From: an uncultured Bacteroidales bacterium
Lineage (GTDB): Bacteria; Bacteroidota; Bacteroidia; Bacteroidales; Paludibacteraceae
NCBI GenBank assembly: GCA_903873355.1
Contig: CAIQOG010000450.1
Span: 1 to 16,406 of the forward strand
Reading direction: 5' to 3'
Length of the DNA: 16,406 nt
A program made the position numbers and the translations under genes. Below the pieces are notes generated by a model that ran no database searches, was not told the DNA's origin, and was given only the letters and a program-made list of their open reading frames with translations. Below are positions 5,638-13,515 of this stretch, in pieces; the stretch's first letter is position 1, and each line of letters opens with the position of its first letter.

Positions 5638-7095
5638 ATGTCAATAATAGAAGAAAGAGCAGAACAATGGCGTGCTGATTTACGCGGAGCCATGAAAGCA
5701 AAAGAACGTACCGACATTCCCCGTGTTCACATGCCTGAGTTGGATGCTGAATACCGTAGTCACAGCCGTGTGGAAGAAGTAAACCTTGGATTAACATCTG
5801 AAATGGCTATGCTGGAAGCTAAACGCTGTCTTGATTGTGCCAATCCAACTTGTATGGAAGGTTGTCCGGTTGGAATTAATATTCCAAAGTTTGTAAAAAA
5901 TATCGAGCGTGGAGAATTTTTGGAAGCTGCAAAAACATTGAAAGAAACTTCGGCATTGCCGGCAGTTTGCGGACGTGTTTGCCCTCAGGAAAAGCAGTGC
6001 GAAGAGCGTTGTATGCATTTGAGAATGAAAAAAGAATCGGTTGCTATCGGCCATTTGGAACGTTTTGCTGCTGATTACGAACGCGAAAGCGGTAATATTT
6101 CCGTTCCCGTAGTGGCAGAGGCTAATGATATAAAAATTGCTGCTGTTGGTTCAGGTCCTGCCGGGCTGGCATTTGCAGGCGATATGGCTAAACTGGGTTA
6201 CGAAGTGGTTGTTTTCGAAGCGCTTCACGAAATTGGTGGTGTGTTGAAATACGGTATTCCTGAATTCCGTCTGCCAAACGAAATTGTGGATGTCGAAATT
6301 CAGAATCTTCAGGCAATGGGTGTTCATTTTGTTACCAATTGCGTTGTAGGTAAAACTATTTCGATTAAAGATCTTGAAGATGAAGGTTTTAAAGGCATTT
6401 TTGTTGCCAGCGGTGCCGGATTACCACGTTTTATGAATATCAAAGGTGAAAATCTGGTAGGAGTAATGTCATCAAACGAATACCTCACCCGCGTAAACCT
6501 GATGGATGCTGCCAGTGAAGATTCGGATACTCCGGTTTTCAAAGGTAAAAAAGTAGCCATTATCGGTGGCGGTAATACAGCTATGGACTCGGTTCGTACG
6601 GCTAAACGTTTGGGAGCTGAGCGTGCAATGATTGTTTATCGCCGCTCTGAAAGTGAAATGCCTGCACGTTTGGAAGAAGTAAAACACGCCAAAGAAGAAG
6701 GAATTGAATTCTGGACATTGCATAACCCGATTGAATATATTGGCAACGAACAGGGACGTGTAACACATATGTTGTTGCAGGTAATGACGCTGGGCGAACC
6801 CGATGAATCAGGTCGTCGTTCACCGGTTGAAATACCAGGAAAAACAGAACTTGTTGAAGTAGATGAAGTAGTAGTAAGCGTTGGTGTTTCGCCAAATCCG
6901 CTTATTCCACAGTCGGTTCAGGGATTGGAAGTTACCAAATGGGGAACTGTGGTGGTAAACAACGATACCATGCAATCAGCAGTGCCAATTATCTTTGCCG
7001 GTGGCGATATTGTTCGTGGTGGTGCTACTGTAATTCTCGCTATGGGTGATGGTCGCAGGGCTGCTAAGGCGATGGATGAATGGATAAAGAAATAG
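5638..7095 (+). CDS. nfnB: NfnB-type iron-sulfur flavoprotein subunit (GltD-like)
   Basis: A 485-residue homologue of the glutamate synthase small subunit. The N-terminal iron-sulfur domain has Cys64, 67, 72, 76 and Cys111, 115, 121, 125, enough for two [4Fe-4S] clusters. The FAD dinucleotide fold follows with GSGPAGL (171-177), the NADP(H) fold with GGGNTAMD (about 309-316), and the C-terminal FAD motif GGDIVRGGATVILAMGDG. Such proteins are often annotated as glutamate synthase, but no large GltB subunit is present. The NfnA partner is immediately upstream (101-base gap), so the Nfn complex, which carries the bifurcating FAD on this subunit, is the better call. A strong terminator follows. 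Confidence 0.9.
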   Translation: MSIIEERAEQWRADLRGAMKAKERTDIPRVHMPELDAEYRSHSRVEEVNLGLTSEMAMLEAKRCLDCANPTCMEGCPVGINIPKFVKNIERGEFLEAAKTLKETSALPAVCGRVCPQEKQCEERCMHLRMKKESVAIGHLERFAADYERESGNISVPVVAEANDIKIAAVGSGPAGLAFAGDMAKLGYEVVVFEALHEIGGVLKYGIPEFRLPNEIVDVEIQNLQAMGVHFVTNCVVGKTISIKDLEDEGFKGIFVASGAGLPRFMNIKGENLVGVMSSNEYLTRVNLMDAASEDSDTPVFKGKKVAIIGGGNTAMDSVRTAKRLGAERAMIVYRRSESEMPARLEEVKHAKEEGIEFWTLHNPIEYIGNEQGRVTHMLLQVMTLGEPDESGRRSPVEIPGKTELVEVDEVVVSVGVSPNPLIPQSVQGLEVTKWGTVVVNNDTMQSAVPIIFAGGDIVRGGATVILAMGDGRRAAKAMDEWIKK

Positions 7096-7115
7096 TTCTT
7101 AGTTTATAGTTTATA

Positions 7116-7150
7116 AAAAATGCGTCTTCCGGTTTGGGAGGCGCATTTTT
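7116..7150 (+). terminator. Terminator after nfnAB
   Basis: A 15-pair stem with two G-U pairs: AAAAATGCGTCTTCC, a 5-base loop, then the complementary arm ending in a T run. It lies 20 bases after the nfnB stop. The A/T flanks make it potentially active in both directions. Confidence 0.85.
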
Positions 7151-7185
7151 GTTCTAAAGCTCTCACGAAAAATAAAAATAAATTA

Positions 7186-7193
7186 TATCTTTG
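7186..7193 (+). promoter_or_regulatory. Promoter -7 element of the toxin-antitoxin-like pair
   Basis: TATCTTTG matches TAnnTTTG exactly. No clear TTTG is seen at -33. The predicted start is near 7199, leaving a leader of about 14 bases before the first gene. Confidence 0.6.
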
Positions 7194-7213
7194 CATCAAG
7201 AAAACAAAGAACC

Positions 7214-7423
7214 ATGCAAACTATAAACGTACAAATAAACATCGATTCACCCACCGGTCGGCGCTTACTTAAAGAAGTACAACGACACCCCAAAGTTGCG
7301 AAAGTTGAATATCCATTGCCTGAAGAAATTGTTGGAGAAAAGACCTATACACTCGAAGAATCTTTTGACCAATGTTGTGATATTCTGAGCGAACATTATA
7401 AATGTGATGTCAGAAAGTTATGA
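7214..7423 (+). CDS. Small antitoxin-like protein
   Basis: A 69-residue protein of unrecognised family. It starts with a beta-strand-like segment (TINVQINID), followed by a basic helix (RRLLKEVQRH) and an acidic C-terminal half (EEIVGEKTYTLEESFDQCCDILSEHY). Its last codons overlap the start of the RelE/ParE-like gene by four bases (ATGA), so the two are translationally coupled. This order and overlap are typical of type II antitoxins, with the first part perhaps acting in dimerisation or DNA binding and the C-terminal part wrapping the toxin. The function is inferred from context only. Confidence 0.65.
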   Translation: MQTINVQINIDSPTGRRLLKEVQRHPKVAKVEYPLPEEIVGEKTYTLEESFDQCCDILSEHYKCDVRKL

Positions 7424-7725
7424 ATAATTACACGGTCATAATTTCTGAACAAGCACAACAAGATTTACGGGATTTATCAAACGCAATTAGTTTTGAATAT
7501 AAATCACCACTTACTGCCATAAAATATTTGCGAGGGATTTACGACGAAATGAGGAAGTTAAGATTAATTGCAGGACTTCTTATTATACAAAAATCCCCAT
7601 ACTTTCTGCAATATGGTTTCAATGTCAGGCGGTTGAAGTATAAAAAGATGACCATTATTTATACATTAATTGGCAATACAGCTTATATCCTTCGTGTAGT
7701 ACCTTCGTCAAGTATTACAATCTAA
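7420..7725 (+). CDS. RelE/ParE-family toxin-like protein
   Basis: A 101-residue protein with the RelE/ParE layout. An initial strand (YTVIISEQAQQDL) is followed by two helices (LRDLSNAISFEY; SPLTAIKYLRGIYDEMRKL) and a C-terminal sheet (GFNVRRLKYKKMTIIYTLIGNTAYILRVVPS) with the basic RRLKYKK stretch and the terminal hydrophobic-Arg pattern of the family. ParE members poison gyrase and RelE members cleave mRNA in the ribosome; which applies here cannot be told. It overlaps the upstream antitoxin-like gene by four bases and converges on the barrel gene with only 17 bases between stops and no clear terminator. Confidence 0.78.
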   Translation: MNNYTVIISEQAQQDLRDLSNAISFEYKSPLTAIKYLRGIYDEMRKLRLIAGLLIIQKSPYFLQYGFNVRRLKYKKMTIIYTLIGNTAYILRVVPSSSITI

Positions 7726-7742
7726 TTTATAACCACAATTTC

Positions 7743-9521
7743 TCAAAACGAAACCGCACCACCAATCATAAAACTAATTCCCTGCACATCGTAGCCGTAG
7801 AATTCCTGATACTGACTGTTGAATAAGTTATTTATTTTGGCAAAAGCACTGAATTGTTTGTCGTAGCGGTAATTGAGTCCTACATTCATATCGGCTTTAT
7901 CATTCATTGCAACAGCTTTCTTGCCGTGTTTAGCAAATCGACCACCTTCGTAAAAAGCATTCAGGGATACACTGAAACTCTTATCAATTTTGTAATTAGC
8001 ATTCACCTCTGCTTCAAAGGTTGGTTTGTTCCAGGCATGTTCCTCGGTTGCGACATTACAGCCGTTGTAAGTACCTTTAAGTTCCACGTTCATAATGTCA
8101 GGTAAGTTGTATGTCGCTCTAATTCCACCACGAAAAAGTGTTGCGCTACTGTAAATCACATTATAGCGGTTGCTGAACAGTGATGAATCGGGCAATGGCA
8201 TACTAAGTGAGCTGTTTTTATTTTCCAGTTTGTATTCCTTATTCACAAAGAAATACTGATTATTGACCTGACGAAAATCGACAAATGCATTAAGCATCAA
8301 ATTATCAATAGGTTTTATTTTTATACCTGTATATAGATTAATAGGTGTGTAGGTGTCTTTTACGCGTAAATCGGAATACAAAAACGGATTCTCAGCAAAA
8401 ATTTTATTTTGTGAATTAATTTCATAGCCTCCGGTCACACCGCCGTAAACTGATAAAAGTTTTGGAATAGGATTCCATTCGCCTGTTACATCGGCAGAAG
8501 GGTTAAATCCATCGCCATGAACAAACGAGAAAGCTGTTTTAATCCCAATTCTTACTTTCCATTGGTCATGTTGCATGCTGTAATAAGGATTCAGGTTTAG
8601 TACCGAATATGAATCCCAAAAATTAAATGGTGAGATAGTTGCCGAATTGTAGAATAGATTGAATAACTCCAGATCAACTCCCATACGGTTTTTTTCACTT
8701 GGTGAACTGTAACTTGCCTGTGTATGAATCATGTTTTCGGTCAGACCGTTTATCGAGCTAAACAGATTGTATTTCACTTCAGCCTGATACCGGATGTCCT
8801 GAGATTGAGATGAAGAAAAACCGACCAATGCATTCATCCGCCAGAAAGTGTCACCTTCAGGTTGACTTTTCAGATCGTTTGCTGAATATGGTTTTCCGGT
8901 AGAATTAATATCGGTTCGGTTTACTTCGTAGTAAGTTGAAATTGGGAATAGGGACGCTAATAATTTAAAATCCTCAGTATTGTCAAGATTATACGTATCT
9001 CCGTAATACTTCAGGTATTCGTGACTACCACCTAAACTGGCATATAAACTATTGTTTTTAAATTGTTTTTCAAATGCAACATCCGCTTTAGTCGTTGTGT
9101 GAAAACGCTTGCCTTCAAGTGTTCCACCATGATTAAGTGTCCCATTCATCAGCATGTCGGGTTTATTGATCAATAAATAAGAAGCATCAACCAGTGTATT
9201 CAGATACGTACCAAAACCGATACAGGCAAAGCCCGGTTTGTCAATACTTTTATCAGCTAATATTCCGGCAGCAGGCAATGTGTGAATGTTATAATCGGCA
9301 TTGAGTGGCAAATTGAAGTTACTGTACGCGGTCGGAACTTTTTCTGCTTTTGGCTCTAAAACCTGTGGCAAGGAATTGACTTTCCCTGCATCCTGAATGA
9401 CCGGACGGTACTCCCGTTCAACTGAAACATTTCGGTTTAGAATTGTGTCCTGTGCCAAAATCTCAGTGCATGAGCAGGTGATTGTTAGAAGTCCTGTGAT
9501 TATATATTTTGAAGTTTTCAT
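7743..9521 (-). CDS. Outer-membrane beta-barrel protein, TonB-receptor-like barrel without a plug
   Basis: A 592-residue secreted protein with an N-terminal signal sequence (cleavage probably after LAQ, about residue 24; a Cys pair in SCSC precedes it). After it comes a conserved-looking segment, NVSVEREYRPVIQDAGKVNSLPQ. The remainder is alternating amphipathic strands rich in Tyr, Asn and Phe, ending in FMIGGAVSF, the aromatic C-terminus of outer-membrane barrels. The penultimate strands (FAKINNLFNSQYQEFYGYD) resemble the end of TonB receptors, but no plug domain is present. It follows the 1007-residue TPR gene by 41 bases. Such barrel and TPR-protein pairs suggest an outer-membrane complex of unknown function. 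Confidence 0.8.
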   Translation of the reverse strand: MKTSKYIITGLLTITCSCTEILAQDTILNRNVSVEREYRPVIQDAGKVNSLPQVLEPKAEKVPTAYSNFNLPLNADYNIHTLPAAGILADKSIDKPGFACIGFGTYLNTLVDASYLLINKPDMLMNGTLNHGGTLEGKRFHTTTKADVAFEKQFKNNSLYASLGGSHEYLKYYGDTYNLDNTEDFKLLASLFPISTYYEVNRTDINSTGKPYSANDLKSQPEGDTFWRMNALVGFSSSQSQDIRYQAEVKYNLFSSINGLTENMIHTQASYSSPSEKNRMGVDLELFNLFYNSATISPFNFWDSYSVLNLNPYYSMQHDQWKVRIGIKTAFSFVHGDGFNPSADVTGEWNPIPKLLSVYGGVTGGYEINSQNKIFAENPFLYSDLRVKDTYTPINLYTGIKIKPIDNLMLNAFVDFRQVNNQYFFVNKEYKLENKNSSLSMPLPDSSLFSNRYNVIYSSATLFRGGIRATYNLPDIMNVELKGTYNGCNVATEEHAWNKPTFEAEVNANYKIDKSFSVSLNAFYEGGRFAKHGKKAVAMNDKADMNVGLNYRYDKQFSAFAKINNLFNSQYQEFYGYDVQGISFMIGGAVSF

Positions 9522-9534
9522 TGTTTTTATTTTT

Positions 9535-9573
9535 CAATTGGAAATTGGAAATTGTGAATTGATTAATTGATAA
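9535..9573. repeat. AATTGGA-type simple repeat between the TPR and barrel genes
   Basis: Degenerate tandem units (CAATTGGAAATTGGAAATTG, then AATTGATTAATTGAT) fill the spacer and overlap the stop codon and last three residues (IIN) of the TPR gene. This looks like slippage-generated sequence. No function is apparent. Confidence 0.55.
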
Positions 9574-12500
9574 TGGCCTTTTTCTCCCGTTCTCCAATTG
9601 CATTTAATCTGTCGGAAATAAGAGTTTGAATTTCATCTGCCGGTTTGTAGTTTCGTTGCAAACTGAGCAGATATTGTTTTGCCTGAAAATCATTATTTTG
9701 TTTGATATACATATCGGCAAGGAGCACAAAGCTACGGGCTAACCAGAACTGATGAGGTGTGTTTTTCCGTGCAAAGTCCAGAACTGTTTTTTCAACATCA
9801 GTCATCTTTCCCTGATCGAAGTAAAGATTTGCCAACAGATAATTTGCTTCTGAACCAAATTCAGTTCGTGCATCTGTCGAGAGTGTTTTCAAGTCTGTCA
9901 ATGCCTCAGCGTATTGATTTAATGCCAGTTGCGCTTTGGCACGGATATAAATTGCCTCCGTTTTCATGTTGTCGGGCGAATGTGGATCGGCTGAAATATC
10001 ATTTGCTATTTTAACTGCAGATTGATGATCATTCAGAAAATAACAACACCGGAGAGTTCCCAGATGACTTATATTTTTGTTCTCTGCAGTTTGTGCTACA
10101 CTTTCCAATAGCTTGAAATAAGTCAAAGCAGAGGCGAAATCTTTTCGGTCGAAAGTAATTTCGGCACAATGGAGGGCAGCTTCTTCGTTATATTGATTGC
10201 CTGAGGTTTTCAGTAATTCCTGATATGATAACAGTGCATTTATTTTATCCTCACTGATATAGTAACTTTCAGCCAGATAGTATTGTGCGGTGGTGGTATA
10301 TCTTCCACTCGAACCAAACTGATTCAAATAAGTTTTCAACCCATTGATGGCTTTCGGATAGTTCGCGTTCATATACTGGCGCTCAGCAGCAATGTACATG
10401 ATGGAATCTTCAGTGGCTGTTTTTGTTCCGAGTCCAATTGACTTTTTATAGGTTAGATAGGCAGATACATCGTTAGTTTCTATATAAGTTGATTCCAGAC
10501 TTTCGAGGGCTGTGTTGGCTTCTTCAGTTCCGGGGAATTTGGCAATCACATTTTTATAAGCCACAATGGCCTTGTCGTAGTTTTTCTCGTTGAAGTAAAT
10601 CATTCCGGTTTCAAGTGCTGCTTTGCGCGCCAAATCACCGGTTGGTTTATATTCCAACAGTCGTTGATACGTTGCAATGGCTTTCGGGTTATTTTCAAGC
10701 ATCAGCCAGGCTCTGCCAATTTCGTACAAAGCATCATCCACGTAATCGGACTTAGGGAATTGTTCAATCAGGTTTTCGAGTTTGGAAATTTTGTTTTCGT
10801 AGTTTTTCTGCAATCCCGCAACGTATGCCGCCTGAAATAGGGAGTAATCAGCAGTAGCAGGACTTGCCGAAGCTGCTTTATTATAGAAAATCAGCGCTTT
10901 GGCAAAATTACGGTTGTTGAAATTGCAGTCGCCAATGCGGTTTAGAGCATCCAGATAACTCGTGGCGGTCATATTGGTTTCTGTATCAATATATTTCAAA
11001 AACCAGTTAAGTGATTCGGAATAATTTTTCTGTGAAAAATATGAATACGCCATCAGATAGTTGGCCATTACCTGATTCGTGCTTGTTTTCTGGTTGCTGC
11101 TTTTGAAAAATGTTCTTAAATCTCCTATAGTTTGTTCCGAATGATTGGTGCGGTAATAACTTTCAGCACGCCAGTACAGACATTCAGCGGAATACTTTCC
11201 CGCTGGCAATGTTACGAGCGCATCGGTGAAACGCGAAATCGCTTTTTCGAAATTATTCTGAACAAAAGCCTCCGTTCCGAGCTGATACAGAACATATTGT
11301 TTGGTTTCAAGAAATGCTGTGTTTACATTTTTAATTTTTTGAATGGACTCATATGCAAGCTCGAAATTTTTGCTGGTCACATAAACCACTGACAGATAAT
11401 CATACGCTTTAGTGGCATATTTCGAGTTCGGGAACTCAATCAGAAACTGCTCAAACGCTGAAATCGACTCTCCAAACGCTGAAGTTGACTCGTAGCAGGT
11501 CTGTGCGTAATTGAACAAAGCCTCTTCCCTGACCGTTTTGTTGAAATTTGTGCGAATAGCAGCTTCGAAAGCCAGTTTGGCATTCGTTAAGTCTTTGAGA
11601 TTGACATACGAATTACCCAAATGCAGGTAAGCATTTTCCGACATTTCGTCTTTTTCGGTGGTAGCTTTCGACAGGTATTGAGCTGCATTGGCATAATCTT
11701 TAGTCTGATAATAGGATAGTCCGAGCAAATACATATCGTTGCGAAGCACCTGTGGAAAGAGCTTTTCATAACTTTTCAGGTAGCTTATCGCTTTTGAATA
11801 ATTCTGCTTGCGGTAGGCAATTTCGCCTGCAATGCGGTAAATCTCTGCATTGTTTTTATTGTCAGGATTTATTTTCAATAAGTTGTCAGCCCGGTCGTTC
11901 AGTTGGTCGTATTTCTTCTGAGCATAAAGAATCTGCACAATATAGTAAGGTACAATCTTTTTGTACGAAGGATTGGTTTCAAGTTTCAGAAAATCTTCAA
12001 GTGCCGAATCATATTCTTTCAGGCAGTATTTTGAATATGCAAAATAATAAACCGACGAATATCTGTATGAGGTTTCCTGCTCTTTCAAGGTTTTGAAAAT
12101 GTCGGAGGAAACCCCGAAATTTTTGGTTTCAATTGCTGCATAACCTTTAGAAAACAAACATTCAGTTCTGCTTTTCTGTTCCAGATTTGCCGTGTTCACC
12201 AGGTTGAAATAGATCATAGCCTGAGCAAAATTTTTATTATCGGTCTCAATCTTACCAATTCGGTAATTTATCTCATCAACAAAAACCGTATAGGGGTGTT
12301 TCTTTAGGTAGTCCTTCAGCATTGTTTCAGCATTTTTCTGCTGCAGCTCAAAGGCATTCGCAGCCATATAATACTCTGCCTCTTCGAGCAAACTTACCTG
12401 TGAAGGGTCGGATTTTTTTAGAAATTCTCCGAAAAAAGAATACGAAGCTGAGTATTTCTCCTGATTGAAAAGTTCCTTACCTTTAAGTAATAAGACCTCA

Positions 12501-12586
12501 GGATTGGTGAAAATATGGCTTTGTTGTGAAAATAAATTAGCTGCACACAGCACAATGAGCAGGTTTACAAATATTCTTTTCTTCAT
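9563..12586 (-). CDS. Large periplasmic TPR-repeat protein
   Basis: A 1007-residue protein with a signal peptide (MKKRIFVNLLIVLCAANLFS) followed almost entirely by tetratricopeptide-like helical pairs from about residue 30 to 990. Recognisable repeats include YYMAANAFELQ, AEIYRIAGEIAYRKQNYSKAI, AYLHLGNSYVNLKDLTNAKLAFEAAI, YSAECLYWRAESYYRTNH and DDALYEIGRAWLMLENNPKAIATYQRLL. Many repeats have the spacing of BamD/YbgF-type outer-membrane TPR proteins (for example FPKSDYVDDALYEIG). There is no lipobox Cys after the signal peptide, so it is probably periplasmic and soluble, acting as a scaffold. It lies between a Nudix gene and the barrel on the same strand, and a physical partnership with the barrel is the simplest inference. 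Confidence 0.85.
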   Translation of the reverse strand: MKKRIFVNLLIVLCAANLFSQQSHIFTNPEVLLLKGKELFNQEKYSASYSFFGEFLKKSDPSQVSLLEEAEYYMAANAFELQQKNAETMLKDYLKKHPYTVFVDEINYRIGKIETDNKNFAQAMIYFNLVNTANLEQKSRTECLFSKGYAAIETKNFGVSSDIFKTLKEQETSYRYSSVYYFAYSKYCLKEYDSALEDFLKLETNPSYKKIVPYYIVQILYAQKKYDQLNDRADNLLKINPDNKNNAEIYRIAGEIAYRKQNYSKAISYLKSYEKLFPQVLRNDMYLLGLSYYQTKDYANAAQYLSKATTEKDEMSENAYLHLGNSYVNLKDLTNAKLAFEAAIRTNFNKTVREEALFNYAQTCYESTSAFGESISAFEQFLIEFPNSKYATKAYDYLSVVYVTSKNFELAYESIQKIKNVNTAFLETKQYVLYQLGTEAFVQNNFEKAISRFTDALVTLPAGKYSAECLYWRAESYYRTNHSEQTIGDLRTFFKSSNQKTSTNQVMANYLMAYSYFSQKNYSESLNWFLKYIDTETNMTATSYLDALNRIGDCNFNNRNFAKALIFYNKAASASPATADYSLFQAAYVAGLQKNYENKISKLENLIEQFPKSDYVDDALYEIGRAWLMLENNPKAIATYQRLLEYKPTGDLARKAALETGMIYFNEKNYDKAIVAYKNVIAKFPGTEEANTALESLESTYIETNDVSAYLTYKKSIGLGTKTATEDSIMYIAAERQYMNANYPKAINGLKTYLNQFGSSGRYTTTAQYYLAESYYISEDKINALLSYQELLKTSGNQYNEEAALHCAEITFDRKDFASALTYFKLLESVAQTAENKNISHLGTLRCCYFLNDHQSAVKIANDISADPHSPDNMKTEAIYIRAKAQLALNQYAEALTDLKTLSTDARTEFGSEANYLLANLYFDQGKMTDVEKTVLDFARKNTPHQFWLARSFVLLADMYIKQNNDFQAKQYLLSLQRNYKPADEIQTLISDRLNAIGEREKKAIIN

Positions 12587-12628
12587 TATAATTTATTTTG
12601 ATTCAATGATTCAATTTCATTTTTTATT

Positions 12629-12646
12629 CCCTTTCAGGGGTTAGGG
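12629..12646 (+). repeat. GC-rich palindromic repeat, copy C (at the Nudix gene stop)
   Basis: CCCTTTCAGGGGTTAGGG is a slightly degenerate copy of the element. On the minus strand its tail supplies the last Pro codon and the TAA stop of the Nudix gene (12641-12643). Unlike the other four copies it has no inverted partner nearby. Confidence 0.75.
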
Positions 12647-13162
12647 CTTGTTTTTTATAAATATTCCCACCGCTTTCTGAATAGAATTCAATCCGAAAAG
12701 CTCAGGATTCAAATCACTTACCGGCACAAAGAAACAATCTTCCACATCGTCGGCGGGAGTCAGATTTTCAGTACTTTCCAGCTTGCAGGCAAAAAACATA
12801 TCCAGCGTTGGTACAGTCAGCCCACTGTACAGATACTGATTAGGGAGCGAAAATAAATACGATGATTCAACAACTTTTGCTCCCAGTTCTTCTGTTATTT
12901 CCCTTGTAATAGCTTGTTCTGCCGTTTCGTTATCATCCACAAATCCTCCCGGTAAATCAAGCGTTCCTTTTGCCGGTTCTTTTCCGCGTTTGCAAACTAA
13001 TAAGTCGCCATTTTTGTTTAAAATAAAACCGGCAACTGCTGCCGAGGCATTCATGTAGTATACAAAACCGCAGGATTCGCAGCGTTTTGACTTAATATTA
13101 TTTTGAACAAAATGATTGGAACCACAGGCGGGACAATGTGTGAATAAGGTTGAAAATTGCAT
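12641..13162 (-). CDS. Nudix hydrolase with N-terminal zinc ribbon
   Basis: A 173-residue protein. The N-terminal zinc ribbon has Cys10, Cys13, Cys28 and Cys31. The Nudix fold follows, with a perfect Nudix box (GFVDDNE ... REITEELGA, residues 73-95; G-x5-E-x7-RE-U-x-EE-x-G-U), where the Glu residues bind the catalytic Mg2+. The zinc ribbon resembles that of NADH pyrophosphatases, but the NudC large N-terminal domain is absent. The substrate, a nucleoside diphosphate linked to another group, is unknown. The gene has its own promoter. The terminal Pro and stop come from a palindromic repeat. The downstream TPR gene starts 54 bases later and may be cotranscribed. Confidence 0.9.
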   Translation of the reverse strand: MQFSTLFTHCPACGSNHFVQNNIKSKRCESCGFVYYMNASAAVAGFILNKNGDLLVCKRGKEPAKGTLDLPGGFVDDNETAEQAITREITEELGAKVVESSYLFSLPNQYLYSGLTVPTLDMFFACKLESTENLTPADDVEDCFFVPVSDLNPELFGLNSIQKAVGIFIKNKP

Positions 13163-13190
13163 AGAATATCAGTTAATTGTTGTCTTGAAG

Positions 13191-13198
13191 CAAAGATA
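13191..13198 (-). promoter_or_regulatory. Promoter -7 element of the Nudix gene
   Basis: TATCTTTG on the minus strand matches TAnnTTTG exactly, about 28 bases before the start codon. No clear -33 TTTG is seen. Confidence 0.55.
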
Positions 13199-13209
13199 CA
13201 AATATTTAG

Positions 13210-13371
13210 TTTAAAGTTCATAAAGTGAAAAGTTTATAAAGTAAGATTCAAACTTTGAAGGGCATTGATAAACTTATATCATCCATAAATAGGTCAATAA
13301 CATATGACTTTATGAACTTTTCACTTTAAGAACCTTATGAACTTCATAAACTTTATAAACTTTCTGACTTA
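13210..13371. repeat. AAAGTTTATAAAGT repeat cluster with long inverted arms
   Basis: The 353-base spacer between the Nudix and TPR genes is dominated by variations of AAAGTTcATAAAGTgAAAAGTT. The 22-base arm at 13221-13242 (TAAAGTGAAAAGTTTATAAAGT) is the reverse complement of 13307-13328 with one mismatch, separated by 64 bases. Further degenerate units continue to about 13371. No ORF or RNA gene is seen. The remainder, 13372-13490, is plain AT-rich DNA. Confidence 0.75.
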
Positions 13372-13466
13372 TGCAAATATCATTCCTAAAACGAAAAAAT
13401 CGACTCCTTCGTATGTAAAAAATCTGTATAGTACATAATTGCTGTTAATAACTTTTTTGTAATTGG

Positions 13467-13498
13467 TTTATTTTATTGCATTTAAATCACTATTTTTG
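13467..13498 (+). promoter_or_regulatory. Promoter of the TPR-dedA-aroE group
   Basis: TATTTTTG (13491-13498) matches TAnnTTTG. TTTA (13467-13470), 20 bases upstream, is a one-mismatch -33 element. The predicted start is about 12 bases before the TPR start codon. Confidence 0.6.
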
Positions 13499-13515
13499 CA
13501 AAAAATAAAAAAGAT

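Noticed and set aside
5638..7095. Glutamate synthase small subunit (gltD)
   Set aside because: The sequence is GltD-like, but there is no large subunit. The upstream FAD/[2Fe-2S] protein with NfnA-like Cys spacing makes the Nfn complex the better assignment.
13210..13371. CRISPR array
   Set aside because: The repeats are short, degenerate and without regular unique spacers, and no cas genes are nearby.
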